Source of the DNA: JANQSP01 sp965226095
GTDB lineage: Bacteria; Bdellovibrionota; Bdellovibrionia; Bdellovibrionales; UBA1609
Assembly: GCA_965226095.1 (NCBI GenBank)
Contig: OZ245336.1
Span: 434,001-498,000 of the forward strand
Length of the DNA stretch: 64,000 nucleotides
Reading direction: 5' to 3'
Notes under the pieces: generated by a model
Told to the model about the DNA's origin: nothing
The model's input: the letters and a program-made list of their open reading frames with translations, nothing else
The model's database searches: none
Made by a program: the position numbers and the translations under genes
In this document: positions 7,697 through 16,807 of the stretch, in pieces
Layout: each line of letters opens with the position of its first letter
How positions within the stretch are numbered: the stretch's first letter is position 1

Positions 7697-9215
7697 CCAT
7701 TTGAATAAACAGGAGTTTTTTTTGTAATTCTTCTTTCTTACCTTCATCCATCTCCAAACCAATAGCCTTTTTATATAATTCAATGGATTTGTCAAGCATG
7801 TCCATTTCGTAATACACCTCGGCTAGGTGTGCGGCAATTAAGCTTTCTGCCGTATTGTCTGCATATGCCTGTTCCAGATAGGTCAAGGCTTGAGAGGTTT
7901 TTCCATTTTTAAAGAGCACCCATCCGGCCGTATCCAATATATAACTGTTTTTTGGTGAAAGTTTAAGGGCTTTAATAGCCATTTGTTCAGCCAGTTTTAA
8001 ATGTTGATTTATTTCTACATAAATAAAGGCTAAAAAATTTAGTGCATTAATATGATTGCTATCAATTTTTAATATGGTTTTTAAGCAGATAATAGCCTGA
8101 TCGATATGTCCTGTTTCCTGGTGTACAAGAGCTTTATAAAGTAGGATATCTGCATTTTTAGGAAATAGAGAGCTGGCTTGTTGTAAAGTCTCAGTTAAAG
8201 TATCAAAATCCTGCTTTTGATATAAAAAGTCAGCATATACAAGGTAGATATCAGGAGAAGTTTGTGGGTGAGCACTTACAAGGCTTTTTATTAAGTTAAA
8301 GGCTTGATTTTCATAACCGGTATTTTGGTTCCACATTTTCGCCAGATTTAATTGAAATTCCCAATTTTTGGGATTCCCTTCCACTAAAAACTGTAATAGC
8401 TCAATAGCTTTATCTTTATAATGATGTTGTTGATAAAGATGCGCTAGTAAAAGCAAGATCTGTGGATGAACACCAATATTATCCTGATATTTTTCCAATA
8501 CTGGAATGAGTTCTTTTGAGTATTTGGTTTCAGAATAGGTAAAAAACATATCCAAAATGGATAATAAGAACTGTGGTTGCAATGAAGTGGCTGTTTTTAA
8601 AGCTGAAAAAGCTTGATCTACTTGATTTTTTTTTCGATAAATTTGTGCTTGTAAATAATATAATTTATATAAATCATTTTCCGGCATGTATTCTTTTAGT
8701 TTTTTTAAAATCATTTCCGCTTGCCTGTATTCAGATTGATTAAAGTGTAAAAAAGCCTTTCGATATAAAGTTTGAGGATCTTTTGGATTTTGTTTTAAAA
8801 TCTGGTTATATTCGTTGAAAGCTTTTTTATACAATTGATGTTTTTTGTAGAATTCAGCTAGATAAATCCGGATTTTTTTATTCTGTGGTTGTTCCATGTG
8901 CAGAGTTTGCAATAATTCATAAGCCTCCAATTCTTGGTTTTCTAATAAAAATTCTTCTGCCAGCCGGGTGCGTAAGAAAAAAGAATGTGGATTAAAAATA
9001 AGAGCTTCTTTGAATGAAGCAAGTGCTTTAGTATGTAATTGTTGTTGAGAGTATTGTTCTCCTTTTACATAGTGCCAGTCACTTTGGCTTTGCAAATAAG
9101 AAGGGTCTATTTGGTGTATTTTTTTGATTTTGGAGTTTGAGGAAGTATTCAAAAGTGTAGTTTGGCAAGAGACTATAAAGGGTAAGAGAATAAAAAGCAA
9201 TACTATAATATGCAT
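7689..9215 (-). CDS. TPR-repeat lipoprotein
   Basis: The ATG at 9215 follows a strong Shine-Dalgarno (AGGAGG) and gives a signal peptide with lipobox FIVSC. The frame upstream to 9302 is therefore not part of the gene. The mature protein of about 490 residues is a solenoid of roughly 12-13 tetratricopeptide repeats, for example PKDPQTLYRKAFLHFNQSEY and NADILLYKALVHQETGHIDQ. TPR proteins act as scaffolds, and this one is probably anchored at the outer membrane facing the periplasm. It leads the LolB-like / secA / zinc-ribbon operon. No specific partner is known. Confidence 0.85.
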   Translation of the reverse strand: MHIIVLLFILLPFIVSCQTTLLNTSSNSKIKKIHQIDPSYLQSQSDWHYVKGEQYSQQQLHTKALASFKEALIFNPHSFFLRTRLAEEFLLENQELEAYELLQTLHMEQPQNKKIRIYLAEFYKKHQLYKKAFNEYNQILKQNPKDPQTLYRKAFLHFNQSEYRQAEMILKKLKEYMPENDLYKLYYLQAQIYRKKNQVDQAFSALKTATSLQPQFLLSILDMFFTYSETKYSKELIPVLEKYQDNIGVHPQILLLLAHLYQQHHYKDKAIELLQFLVEGNPKNWEFQLNLAKMWNQNTGYENQAFNLIKSLVSAHPQTSPDIYLVYADFLYQKQDFDTLTETLQQASSLFPKNADILLYKALVHQETGHIDQAIICLKTILKIDSNHINALNFLAFIYVEINQHLKLAEQMAIKALKLSPKNSYILDTAGWVLFKNGKTSQALTYLEQAYADNTAESLIAAHLAEVYYEMDMLDKSIELYKKAIGLEMDEGKKEELQKKLLFIQMDV

Positions 9216-9444
9216 AGTGCCTCCTGCTATAAAATAGACGAAGAGCTTATCGGTGTCTTTAAACAGTATCTTTAGTGTATTCCTCAACAGATCAGTAAAC
9301 AAAAATAGATAAAGGGTGATATTTACTGCTAGAATTTACTGTTTTTCTATGTATGGAAATCTTACATTGGAATATAGTCTGGATAATTATTGGTAAAATA
9401 TTGGTTATTGTACTTTGATAATAAAAAATATATACAATAAATAT

Positions 9445-9474
9445 TTGACAAGATAAAAACATCCGTTTTATAAA
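9445..9474 (+). promoter_or_regulatory. Sigma-70-type promoter for phaR-like gene
   Basis: TTGACA at 9445-9450 is separated by 18 bp from TATAAA at 9469-9474, about 77 bp upstream of the phaR-like start. The rest of 9216-9551 shows no other clear feature. Confidence 0.6.
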
Positions 9475-9551
9475 CCCACGATAGTTGAACAGCAGGACGC
9501 TGGCTTTTCACTGGAGGATTAAAGAGCTCATCAAATCATAAAGGAGGAACA

Positions 9552-10109
9552 GTGAATCAAGAGACCATTTCAACAACGACAGAAAACCCTGTTACTAGGC
9601 AAAGGAAAACCAAAGTGATAAAGAGATATGGTAATAGAAAACTTTATGATACAGAGCAAAGCTCTTATGTGGTCCTAAATGATATTGCCAAAATGATTCG
9701 CAATGAAGAAGAAGTGCGAGTCATTGATAATGAGACGAAAGATGATATTACTTCTGCAACACTGACACAAATTATTTTTGGTGCTGAAAAAAGATCCCCT
9801 CGTTCCACCCCTTTAAGTGTACTAAAATCAATTATAAAAAAAGGTGATGGTAGCTTTTCAAATTTTTTAGCAGAAATGGGCTTATTTAAGGCTAACTTGG
9901 TGAGTGAAAAAGTGGCTGAAGCGATTGAGAAAAAAGACACTGATGAAGCTAATTTATACACGAGTGGTTCTATGAAGAATAAGGATTTCCAGCAAAAAAG
10001 TATCCAGGAACGGGTGGTTAGTGCTGTTTTAAATCCAACAACGACAGAAGAAAATACTATTTTACCTACTTCTAAAAGTTTTTTAACATCTACATCAGAA
10101 GAAGAGTAA
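9552..10109 (+). CDS. phaR: PhaR-like polyhydroxyalkanoate synthesis regulator
   Basis: The N-terminal domain (residues 20-80) matches the PHB/PHA accumulation regulator DNA-binding domain, with the signature VIKRYGNRKLYDTEQSSYV followed by LNDIAKMIRNEEEVRVID. PhaR proteins bind DNA and PHA granules and repress phasin genes. The start is GTG at 9552, preceded by AAGGAGG. The C-terminal half is low in complexity, polar and not recognisable. Length is 185 residues, normal for the family. No PHA synthase or phasin gene is nearby, so the regulon cannot be read from this window. In delta-like bacteria the domain may regulate something other than PHA. Confidence 0.85.
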   Translation: MNQETISTTTENPVTRQRKTKVIKRYGNRKLYDTEQSSYVVLNDIAKMIRNEEEVRVIDNETKDDITSATLTQIIFGAEKRSPRSTPLSVLKSIIKKGDGSFSNFLAEMGLFKANLVSEKVAEAIEKKDTDEANLYTSGSMKNKDFQQKSIQERVVSAVLNPTTTEENTILPTSKSFLTSTSEEE

Positions 10110-10156
10110 GTAATTGTATCTTGATTGAAAGCGCTTTCTAGGTTTAAAAGGGTAAA

Positions 10157-10363
10157 GTGGCTTTGAAAGTATTGAAGTCGTTAAAAAAAATGAACTTGGC
10201 TTGGTATGTTAAACTTAATGTTTTAGTACTAAGCTTTTTATTTATACTCTTTTTAATCAAGCAAATTAATACAACTCAGTTTAAACAAGGCTTACAAGCG
10301 ATATTTTCTGGTAATCATAATTCGGAAGAATCAAGGCCGGCTGTCGAAATTCTAAACCCTTAA
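10157..10363 (+). CDS. Small single-pass membrane protein, unknown
   Basis: The 68-residue product has one hydrophobic helix (about residues 20-38, LNVLVLSFLFILFLI) and a polar C-terminus. The start is GTG at 10157 with an A/G-rich ribosome site close upstream; ATG at codon 12 is possible. It follows phaR by 47 nt and may be co-transcribed. No family is recognised. Confidence 0.5.
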   Translation: MALKVLKSLKKMNLAWYVKLNVLVLSFLFILFLIKQINTTQFKQGLQAIFSGNHNSEESRPAVEILNP

Positions 10364-10414
10364 AGTTTTTGGTATTGACATAAAATCATTGATTGATTTA
10401 AATTTTTAATGTTT

Positions 10415-10487
10415 TGTGGTGTAGCTCAGCTGGTAGAGCAAGTGGCTGTTAACCACTGGGTCGGGGGTTCGAATCCCTCCACCACAG
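10415..10487 (+). tRNA. tRNA-Asn (anticodon GTT)
   Basis: The 73-nt sequence folds as a cloverleaf. The acceptor stem is TGTGGTG / CACCACA, the D-arm is GCTC/GAGC, the anticodon loop CTGTTAA gives GTT, the T-arm contains GGTTCGAATCC, and the discriminator is G. The 3' CCA is not encoded. A perfect hairpin terminator follows immediately. Confidence 0.95.
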
Positions 10488-10490
10488 CAT

Positions 10491-10525
10491 AAAGATAAGG
10501 AGGCTGTTAAGCCTCCTTATCTTTT
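10491..10525 (+). terminator. Rho-independent terminator of tRNA-Asn
   Basis: A perfect 15-bp stem (AAAGATAAGGAGGCT / AGCCTCCTTATCTTT) with loop GTTA ends in a short T-tract, 4 nt after the tRNA. Confidence 0.9.
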
Positions 10526-10529
10526 ATGG

Positions 10530-10960
10530 TATGAGGGATTCAAAAAGAATGAACGGCTTGTGTTGAATGCGACCGAAGGGAGTATTCAATACAAGGCAGA
10601 AAATCTGGACGATTTTCTAAGTGAATGAAAAACCCTCAGGTGGTTTTTCAGGAGCCTACGCACTGAAAGCTCTTAGAGAGCTTTCAGTTAACTGAAAAGC
10701 CGCTTTGGGGCTTTTCAGGATGCGAACGAATGTAGTAGGCGAATCCCTCCACCCCTGAAAGGCCCTCCGGTGGCCTTTCAGTTAACTTGAGTCCTCCAGT
10801 GACCTTTCAAGTTTAGCCCTCCGGTGGCCCTTTCAGTTAACTTGAAGGCCCTCCAGTGACCTTTCAAGTTTTACAAGACCTATAGCCTTAAAAGGTCTCC
10901 TGAGGACTTTTCAAGTTTCAGCCTTTCAGGTTTAGCTTTTCAGACTTTGTTTATTTTTGA
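10530..10960. repeat. Cluster of family A short palindromes downstream of tRNA-Asn
   Basis: This 430-bp gene-free stretch is mostly hairpins. Examples are 10626-10650 (TGAAAAACC arms), 10663-10687 (CTGAAAGCTC / GAGCTTTCAG), 10692-10718, 10755-10781 (CTGAAAGGCC / GGCCTTTCAG), 10784-10813, 10841-10868 and 10890-10914. Loops repeatedly contain CCTC(A/C)GG(T/C)GG. At 10740-10753 a 14-base copy of the tRNA-Asn 3' end (CGAATCCCTCCACC) occurs. A different inverted pair with AGAAAATC / GATTTTCT arms lies near 10600. Confidence 0.75.
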
Positions 10961-10969
10961 TAAGAAGTT

Positions 10970-11311
10970 CTATTTTGCGAATGCTTTTTGACAGAAAACT
11001 TTTTTATAAAGCCTCAGAGTATTTTCTTGAACGTATTTTCTTCGGTTGTGATATGCAATTGATAAATAGTGATTGTTTCCTTTAATCCGTTCCTCTAATT
11101 TTTTCGGTCCTAGTATTCTATAGGCTTCTTTTAAAGCTTCAACTCTGGCTTGTTTATATTGTTGATTTGGGTCAAATATAATTCTGTCCAGATCTTTTAG
11201 TGACAAACCTTCAAAAGTTCGTTCGTAGGCAAAAGAAGCAGAACTCATAATATATGAAGAAAAGAACAGTGTAATAGAAAAAATAATTTTTATAATTTGT
11301 TTATCTCTCAT
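10970..11311 (-). CDS. Small secreted protein of unknown function
   Basis: From the ATG at 11311 (MRDKQIIKIIFS) the product has about 113 residues, with a signal peptide ending near SSASFAYE. The mature part is rich in Lys, Tyr and Arg and predicted helical (DLDRIIFDPNQQYKQARVEA). One cysteine lies near the C-terminus. An upstream in-frame ATG at 11335 adds a histidine-rich leader and is less likely. No family is recognised. Confidence 0.5.
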   Translation of the reverse strand: MRDKQIIKIIFSITLFFSSYIMSSASFAYERTFEGLSLKDLDRIIFDPNQQYKQARVEALKEAYRILGPKKLEERIKGNNHYLSIAYHNRRKYVQENTLRLYKKVFCQKAFAK

Positions 11312-11535
11312 AATTATATGTATATGATAATACAAGGATAATTATTGTTGCAATAATATATTTTTTTGCACAATAGGCATCATTGAAAAATGGAATAATT
11401 TAACAGTTTTGATATTTTTTTATTAGGTAAAAATCTGAAAAGTTTTTAGACATATTAAAATTTTTAACAGAACTGTACCTTGGTCTAAAAACTTAATGTA
11501 CTTGAAAAGAATGAACAAGGTGTTGCTACTTAATT

Positions 11536-11931
11536 TTAAGCAACTTTTTTATGGAAGAGATCAAACTCATCTTCGTCTTGTGATAAAGAATCTATACTAT
11601 TTAAATTCAATTCAGTAACGGAAGTTACTCCTGTTAATTCCATGGAGGATCGATTCTTCTTCCAAGTAGCGATCTGTTTTTTTACATCCCTTAAAACATT
11701 TTTTATAGAAGATGTTATATTATTATTTTTAGATTGGGCGGAAAAGATTCTCACAATGGAATGTACAGTTAATTTACATAAGTACCCAGTTGGCTCTTTG
11801 AACACATGGAGATAACATGTAGCATTAGAAGGAGCATGACGGACGAGAGATTCTAGATACTCTTTCAATTGTGTAGATTGTGTAGCATTACTTATTCCAT
11901 GAAACTGAATACGAATATTTTGTCTGTCCAT
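11536..11931 (-). CDS. Ribosome hibernation factor-like protein (RaiA/HPF family)
   Basis: The ATG at 11931 is preceded by GGGAGAAG. The TTG at 11943 has no usable ribosome site. The first 100 residues fit the beta-alpha-beta-beta-beta-alpha outline of short HPF/RaiA proteins: RIQFHGISNATQ, then an amphipathic helix, then YLHVFKEPTGYLCKLTVHS, and a final basic helix (RDVKKQIATWKKNR). These proteins bind idle 30S subunits in stationary phase. Identity to the family is weak, and the acidic C-terminal tail is extra. The gene lies downstream of rnr on the same strand, 57 nt away. Confidence 0.5.
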   Translation of the reverse strand: MDRQNIRIQFHGISNATQSTQLKEYLESLVRHAPSNATCYLHVFKEPTGYLCKLTVHSIVRIFSAQSKNNNITSSIKNVLRDVKKQIATWKKNRSSMELTGVTSVTELNLNSIDSLSQDEDEFDLFHKKVA

Positions 11932-11988
11932 GACTTCTCCCAATTCCTTATTATTTAATAACTGTACTTATTAAATAGTATCGGTTGA

Positions 11989-14148
11989 TTAAGATTTTCC
12001 TTTAATAATAGCTGTGTTTTTATTTTTCTCATGTTTTATCAATTCAAAATCAATTTGACCTGTATCAATATTGGAAGAAATAATTTGAATATGGGTAAAA
12101 TCACCAATTTGTAGACTTTTCCCAGTTTTTTTACACTTCAATTGAAGTAACTTTGGCTCAAAAAACCAGGTGCCGGTTAATCGATTCAAACGAATAAGAC
12201 CTTCAATATCATATAATCTCAGTTTAACAAAAAAACCAAAATTAGTGATAGAACTGATAATGCCTTCCATTTCCTTCCCTAAATATTTTTTAATGAATCG
12301 AGCTTTTTTAATATCTTTTGTTTGCCTTTCAGCTTTAACGGATCTTTGTTCTCCAGCGCTGGTCATACTGGCAATACTTGCTAATTGTTCCTTATTATAA
12401 GGAGGTGTTTGTCCATTTAATCCAGCTTTTAAAATACGGTGAACAATTAAATCACTGTAGCGGCGAATAGGAGATGTAAAGTGCGTGTAATATGAAGTGT
12501 TTAATCCAAAATGATCTAGTCTTTCATTTTTATAAAGAGCTTGAGGCAAAGCGCGAAGGATCATATTTTGTAAAACTGCTTCTGCTGGATGATCAGCAAA
12601 TTGATGCATAAGATCAGAAATTTTTTTATGTAGCCCAGGTTTCACAAGTTGTTCTTTATAACCTAGACTTTGAATAAAGGATTCTAAAAAACCTAAAGCT
12701 TCCATCTTAGGGGTATCATGTACACGATAAAGTGAAGGCAAAGATTTTTTATAAATATAAGTCGCGGCACTTTGGTTAGTGGTCAGCATTAATTCTTCAA
12801 TAAGTTGATGTGAAAACAATCTTTGAGTTTTAATAATATCCACCGGCTCTCCATTTTTATCAATTTTTACTTCTGTCTCAGGTATATCCAGGTTAATAAA
12901 GTGATTTTTTATCCGTAGATTTAAGAGAGTTTGAGCTAATTGACTGGCTTGTATAATTGATTGATTGACAGGGTTTTCAGTGATGTTTGGTGTTTCTGTA
13001 AAACTTTCAATAATATCCTGCGCCTGACCATAGTTGAAACGAGCATGGCTACGTATAATCGCTGTATAAAACAAACTGTTTGTCTTTTCTGCTTTGGAGT
13101 TAAAATGCATTTCCACAACAAAAGCCAATCGATCCTGATAAGGTTTGAGAGAACATAAATCGTTACTTAGTTTTTCTGGAAGCATAGGTACTGTCAGACC
13201 TGGCAAGTAAGTACTATTTCCTCTTAAGTAGGCTTCTTTATCCAAAGCAGAGCCAACAGGAGTATAATAACTGACATCTGCAATTGCTACATAGAGAATC
13301 CACCCTCCTGTTTTTTTAGCAGATACATAAATAGCGTCATCAAAATCCTGAGCTGTTTGACCATCAATTGTGACAAAAGGGAGATGTCTTAAGTCTTTTC
13401 GTTTATTTAATTCTTTTTGAGGAACAGTGTCAGAGCATTGCGTGGCTTCTTTTAAACTTTCCGGGCTAAATGTGGAGAGAATATTATGCTTTTGAATCAT
13501 ACGCATATTATCTTCCAAGCCTGTTGAAAATGTTCCTAAAGAACTAACAAAATCACCATTAAAACCTTTTGGATTGTTAGGCCAGTCAGTGATTTTTACC
13601 TGTATCCACTCTCCTTTTTGTATTTTTTGGTCTGGAGCTAGATGTACTTTAAGATCCTCCCCCCATTGATAGCTATCATCTTTTACAAGCCCACTATGTT
13701 TATTTAAGGGAGTATATTGCCCTACTACATAATTGTTGGCGCGTTCAACGAGTTGTAATGTTTTTCCAAAAAAAAGTTTTTTGTTTCGTTTTCGACTGGT
13801 TACAGAAATTTTAATTTTATCATTACTCATTAAGCCTTCCATTTCTGTACGAGGTAAGTACACATCCGGATGTTGAGAATCTTCAGGTAGAAAAAAACCA
13901 AAACCATCAGGATGTCTTTTTACCTGTCCGGTGAGTATTTTTAATGGAGTTGGGTGTTTTCTGTTTCTACTCCATCTTTTTCCTTTCAATGGAACAGCAG
14001 TTTTATTCTCTTTCTTCCGAAAGCGATTATTTTGGTTTTGTTCAGATTTTTGAGATTGGGAAAGTTTTTTCTTATCTCTTTTTTTTCTCTTATTTTGAGG
14101 AACAGAGGTTCTCTTTTTCCGATTTTGTTGTTTTGGATGTTTTGTCAT
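11989..14148 (-). CDS. rnr: Ribonuclease R (RNase II/VacB family 3'-5' exoribonuclease)
   Basis: RNase R degrades structured RNA processively. The 719-residue protein has a very basic N-terminus, cold-shock RNA-binding domains (about 65-230), and the RNB catalytic domain. The magnesium site reads FVTIDGQTAQDFDDAIYV (about residue 255). The conserved HFTSPIRRYSDLIVHRIL lies near residue 560. An S1 domain follows (EMEGIISSITNFGFFVKL). Length is somewhat short of enterobacterial RNase R but within the family. It is transcribed away from nuoB, sharing a divergent region at 14149-14331. Confidence 0.96.
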   Translation of the reverse strand: MTKHPKQQNRKKRTSVPQNKRKKRDKKKLSQSQKSEQNQNNRFRKKENKTAVPLKGKRWSRNRKHPTPLKILTGQVKRHPDGFGFFLPEDSQHPDVYLPRTEMEGLMSNDKIKISVTSRKRNKKLFFGKTLQLVERANNYVVGQYTPLNKHSGLVKDDSYQWGEDLKVHLAPDQKIQKGEWIQVKITDWPNNPKGFNGDFVSSLGTFSTGLEDNMRMIQKHNILSTFSPESLKEATQCSDTVPQKELNKRKDLRHLPFVTIDGQTAQDFDDAIYVSAKKTGGWILYVAIADVSYYTPVGSALDKEAYLRGNSTYLPGLTVPMLPEKLSNDLCSLKPYQDRLAFVVEMHFNSKAEKTNSLFYTAIIRSHARFNYGQAQDIIESFTETPNITENPVNQSIIQASQLAQTLLNLRIKNHFINLDIPETEVKIDKNGEPVDIIKTQRLFSHQLIEELMLTTNQSAATYIYKKSLPSLYRVHDTPKMEALGFLESFIQSLGYKEQLVKPGLHKKISDLMHQFADHPAEAVLQNMILRALPQALYKNERLDHFGLNTSYYTHFTSPIRRYSDLIVHRILKAGLNGQTPPYNKEQLASIASMTSAGEQRSVKAERQTKDIKKARFIKKYLGKEMEGIISSITNFGFFVKLRLYDIEGLIRLNRLTGTWFFEPKLLQLKCKKTGKSLQIGDFTHIQIISSNIDTGQIDFELIKHEKNKNTAIIKGKS

Positions 14149-14279
14149 TGAACAAAAGAATGGAAGGTTTTTTTGAAGGTTTGATTTTTAATCATAATTA
14201 AAAGAACTAGCATAAAATCATTATAATTGATAAGATATATTTTGTTGTTACCCGTTTATATTTGTTAAGTATTCTTACA

Positions 14280-14307
14280 TTGACAAATTTTTCGGCTCCA
14301 GTACAAT
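14280..14307 (+). promoter_or_regulatory. Sigma-70-type promoter for nuoB-nuoCD
   Basis: TTGACA at 14280-14285, a 16-bp spacer, and TACAAT at 14302-14307. The nuoB ATG at 14332 is preceded by AAGGT. Confidence 0.65.
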
Positions 14308-14331
14308 CATAAAAGCAGAACAAGGTAATTT

Positions 14332-14877
14332 ATGGAAACCAAAGAGATAAAAAGAAGTAATGTTGGTCAAAAAAATCTGGTAGAACAAATTCGTTCTTTT
14401 ATGTTTACCACTCAGTTAAAAAAAATAGCTGCTTGGGGGCAAAGAAACTCTTTATGGCCCATGCCTTATGGAACGGCTTGCTGTGGTATTGAAATGATGT
14501 CTGTGATGGGACCTCGTTATGACTTGGCTCGATTTGGAGCAGAGGTAGTGCGTTTTTCCCCTAGACAGGCAGACTTGCTCATTGTGGCAGGAACCATTAC
14601 AGAAAAAATAGCACCAATAATCGTGCGAGTGTATGAGCAAATGCTAGAACCTAAGTTTGTGATTTCCATGGGAGCTTGTGCCAGCTCAGGAGGTTTTTAT
14701 AGAGCTTATCATGTGCTTCAAGGGGTGGATAAAATCATTCCTGTGGATGTTTATGTGCCAGGTTGTCCGCCAGCTCCTGAAGCTGTGTTGGATGGTGTGA
14801 TGGCTATTCAGAAAATGATCACAGATGAGATGCCTCGTCCTTGGAAGGAAAATTGGCAGCCAGGGACGTGGCGGTAA
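14332..14877 (+). CDS. nuoB: NADH-quinone oxidoreductase subunit B
   Basis: NuoB carries the N2 4Fe-4S cluster next to the quinone site of complex I. The cluster motif is visible: the tandem cysteines in GTACCGIEMMS, then MGACASSGG and VPGCPPAPEAVL. The 181-residue length is normal. It is followed 6 nt later by nuoCD. No nuoA precedes it, and no other nuo gene follows in the window, so the complex I genes must be split between loci. Confidence 0.97.
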   Translation: METKEIKRSNVGQKNLVEQIRSFMFTTQLKKIAAWGQRNSLWPMPYGTACCGIEMMSVMGPRYDLARFGAEVVRFSPRQADLLIVAGTITEKIAPIIVRVYEQMLEPKFVISMGACASSGGFYRAYHVLQGVDKIIPVDVYVPGCPPAPEAVLDGVMAIQKMITDEMPRPWKENWQPGTWR

Positions 14878-14883
14878 AGAATA

Positions 14884-16578
14884 ATGATAAAAAAATCATT
14901 TGATTCTATTAAATCTGATCTGCAAAAAAAATTTCCATCGGAAACTTTTTCTTTTGAACAGTCTTTTGGAGATGATATTGTTCATCTTTCCTCTCATGTG
15001 TTGCCTCCGGTTTTGGAATTTATGAAAAATCATTGTTATTTTGATTTTTTAATGAGTGTAGCTGGAGTGGATTGGCCGGAGAAAGAAAAACGGTTTGAAA
15101 TTTGTTATGAATTGTTTTCCTCCAAAACAGCAGGAAGATTGAGGATTAAAACCTCTGTGGCAGAAGAGGAATCTGTTCCCACTGCCCGTTTAATATGGAA
15201 AACGGCTGATTGGTTTGAACGGGAAATTTACGATATGTATGGTGTGATTTTTAAAGATCATCCTAATATGCGTCGTCTTTTAACTCATCATCAATTTGAA
15301 GGCCATCCTTTAAGGAAAGATTATCCGGCAGATTATCAGCAACATTGTACGGAAAGTCTGCCTTTACATTTTGATGCGGATCCGGAGTTTGATAAACAAA
15401 ATGGTTTTGCTGAAAAAGATATGGTTCCACTGAATATAGGTCCTTCTCATCCAGCCACGCACGGAACTTTACGGATTATGGCTTTGCTGGATGGGGAAAA
15501 AGTGTATCGGGCAGGAGTGGAACTGGGTTATCTACACCGCTGTTTTGAAAAAATGGCGGAAACTCATCCTTATAATCAGGTTATTCCTTATACAGACAGA
15601 CTCAATTATTGTTCTGCTCCAATGAATAATGTGGGTTACTGTCGGGCCGTGGAAAAATTATTGGGCGTAGAGGTTCCTCCCAAGGCGCAAGCTCTTCGGG
15701 TGGTTTTATGTGAGTTATCTCGAATTATTGATCATATTGTGTGCATTGGTGCTAATGCAGTGGATCTGGGTGCACTGACCGGATTTTTTCATTTATTCAC
15801 TTATAGAGAAAAAGTTTACACTTTGTTTGAAAAATTATGTGGAGCTAGGCTCACAGTATCTTTGACCCGGGTGGGAGGTATGGCGCAGGAACCTCCCAAA
15901 GATTGGCTCAAGGATGTATTACAGTTTTGTAAGGAAATGAAACAGGGTGTGGATGAACTTGAAGTTTTACTGACACACAATCGGATATGGATGGATAGGA
16001 CTCAGGGTATTGGTGCTATTTCTATAGAAGAAGCTATTCAATGGGGCTATACAGGTCCTTGTTTGAGAGCGGCCGGCATGAATCTGGATTTAAGAAAAGC
16101 GGATCCTTATTATGGTTATGAGGAATTGGATTTTACAGTACCTACTGGCACGACTGGTGATGTGTATGATCGCTATTTAGTCAGAGTGGAGGAAATGCGA
16201 CAATCCATTCATCTTGTTGAGCAAGTGGCAAAGGCACTGCCAGCTGGGGATTATACTATTAGGGATAAAGATATTGTTCTGCCGGAAAAAAAAGATGTGT
16301 ACGGAAATATCGAAGGTTTAATGCAACATTTTATGTTGGTTATGCATGGATTGAGACCACCGGTCGGAGAAACCTATTCTGCGACAGAGGCGGCCAATGG
16401 AGAGTTAGGGTTTTATTTAGTCAGTGATAATAGCGCTCATCCCTATCGCTTAAAAGTGAGGCCTCCCTGTTTTGCGATTTATCAATCTTTTCCACAACAG
16501 GTAAAAGGGACATTGGTAGCAGATGTGATTTCTATTTTAGGTAGTATGAATGTGATAGCCGGAGAGCTGGATCGTTAA
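14884..16578 (+). CDS. nuoCD: NADH-quinone oxidoreductase fused subunits C and D
   Basis: The 564-residue protein is a natural C-D fusion. Residues 1-175 form the 30-kDa subunit C domain (DWFEREIYDMYGVIFKDHPN, HPLRKDYP). Residues 185-564 form the 49-kDa subunit D (LNIGPSHPATHGTLRI, GYLHRCFEKMAE, EGPLCRAAG-like PCLRAAGMNLDLR), ending in the typical AGELDR. Together with NuoB it builds the quinone-reduction module. NuoCD fusions are known in enterobacteria and some other groups. The linker (QHCTESLPLHFDADPEFDKQ) is short and no frameshift is seen. Confidence 0.97.
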   Translation: MIKKSFDSIKSDLQKKFPSETFSFEQSFGDDIVHLSSHVLPPVLEFMKNHCYFDFLMSVAGVDWPEKEKRFEICYELFSSKTAGRLRIKTSVAEEESVPTARLIWKTADWFEREIYDMYGVIFKDHPNMRRLLTHHQFEGHPLRKDYPADYQQHCTESLPLHFDADPEFDKQNGFAEKDMVPLNIGPSHPATHGTLRIMALLDGEKVYRAGVELGYLHRCFEKMAETHPYNQVIPYTDRLNYCSAPMNNVGYCRAVEKLLGVEVPPKAQALRVVLCELSRIIDHIVCIGANAVDLGALTGFFHLFTYREKVYTLFEKLCGARLTVSLTRVGGMAQEPPKDWLKDVLQFCKEMKQGVDELEVLLTHNRIWMDRTQGIGAISIEEAIQWGYTGPCLRAAGMNLDLRKADPYYGYEELDFTVPTGTTGDVYDRYLVRVEEMRQSIHLVEQVAKALPAGDYTIRDKDIVLPEKKDVYGNIEGLMQHFMLVMHGLRPPVGETYSATEAANGELGFYLVSDNSAHPYRLKVRPPCFAIYQSFPQQVKGTLVADVISILGSMNVIAGELDR

Positions 16579-16584
16579 GCACTT

Positions 16585-16807
16585 GTCATCCCCGCTTTTG
16601 GACCTAGCTTTGTGTAGGCTATGTTGAGGAAAAACCAAAGCTTGCTCAAGACGCTTCGCTTGGACTCTTGAAAGCCCTAAACTGAAAAGTCTCTTGAGGA
16701 CTTTTCAGGGCCTTTCAAGTTTTTACTCAGCTACATATATATCAAAGTCTTCAGCAAGGATCTTCAAGCTTGAAGTTTTTTACTAAAAGCTCTCATAAGA
16801 GCTTTTA
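16585..16807. repeat. Nested family A palindromes between nuoCD and the pilin-like gene
   Basis: The outer arms CTTGAAAGCC (16667-16676) and GGCCTTTCAAG (16709-16719) enclose a complete inner unit, CTGAAAAGTC ... GACTTTTCAG (16682-16708). A further hairpin, CTAAAAGCTCT / AGAGCTTTTAG at 16781-16807, overlaps the stop codon of the minus-strand pilin-like gene and is followed on that strand by an A/T tract. It probably acts as its terminator. Confidence 0.7.
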
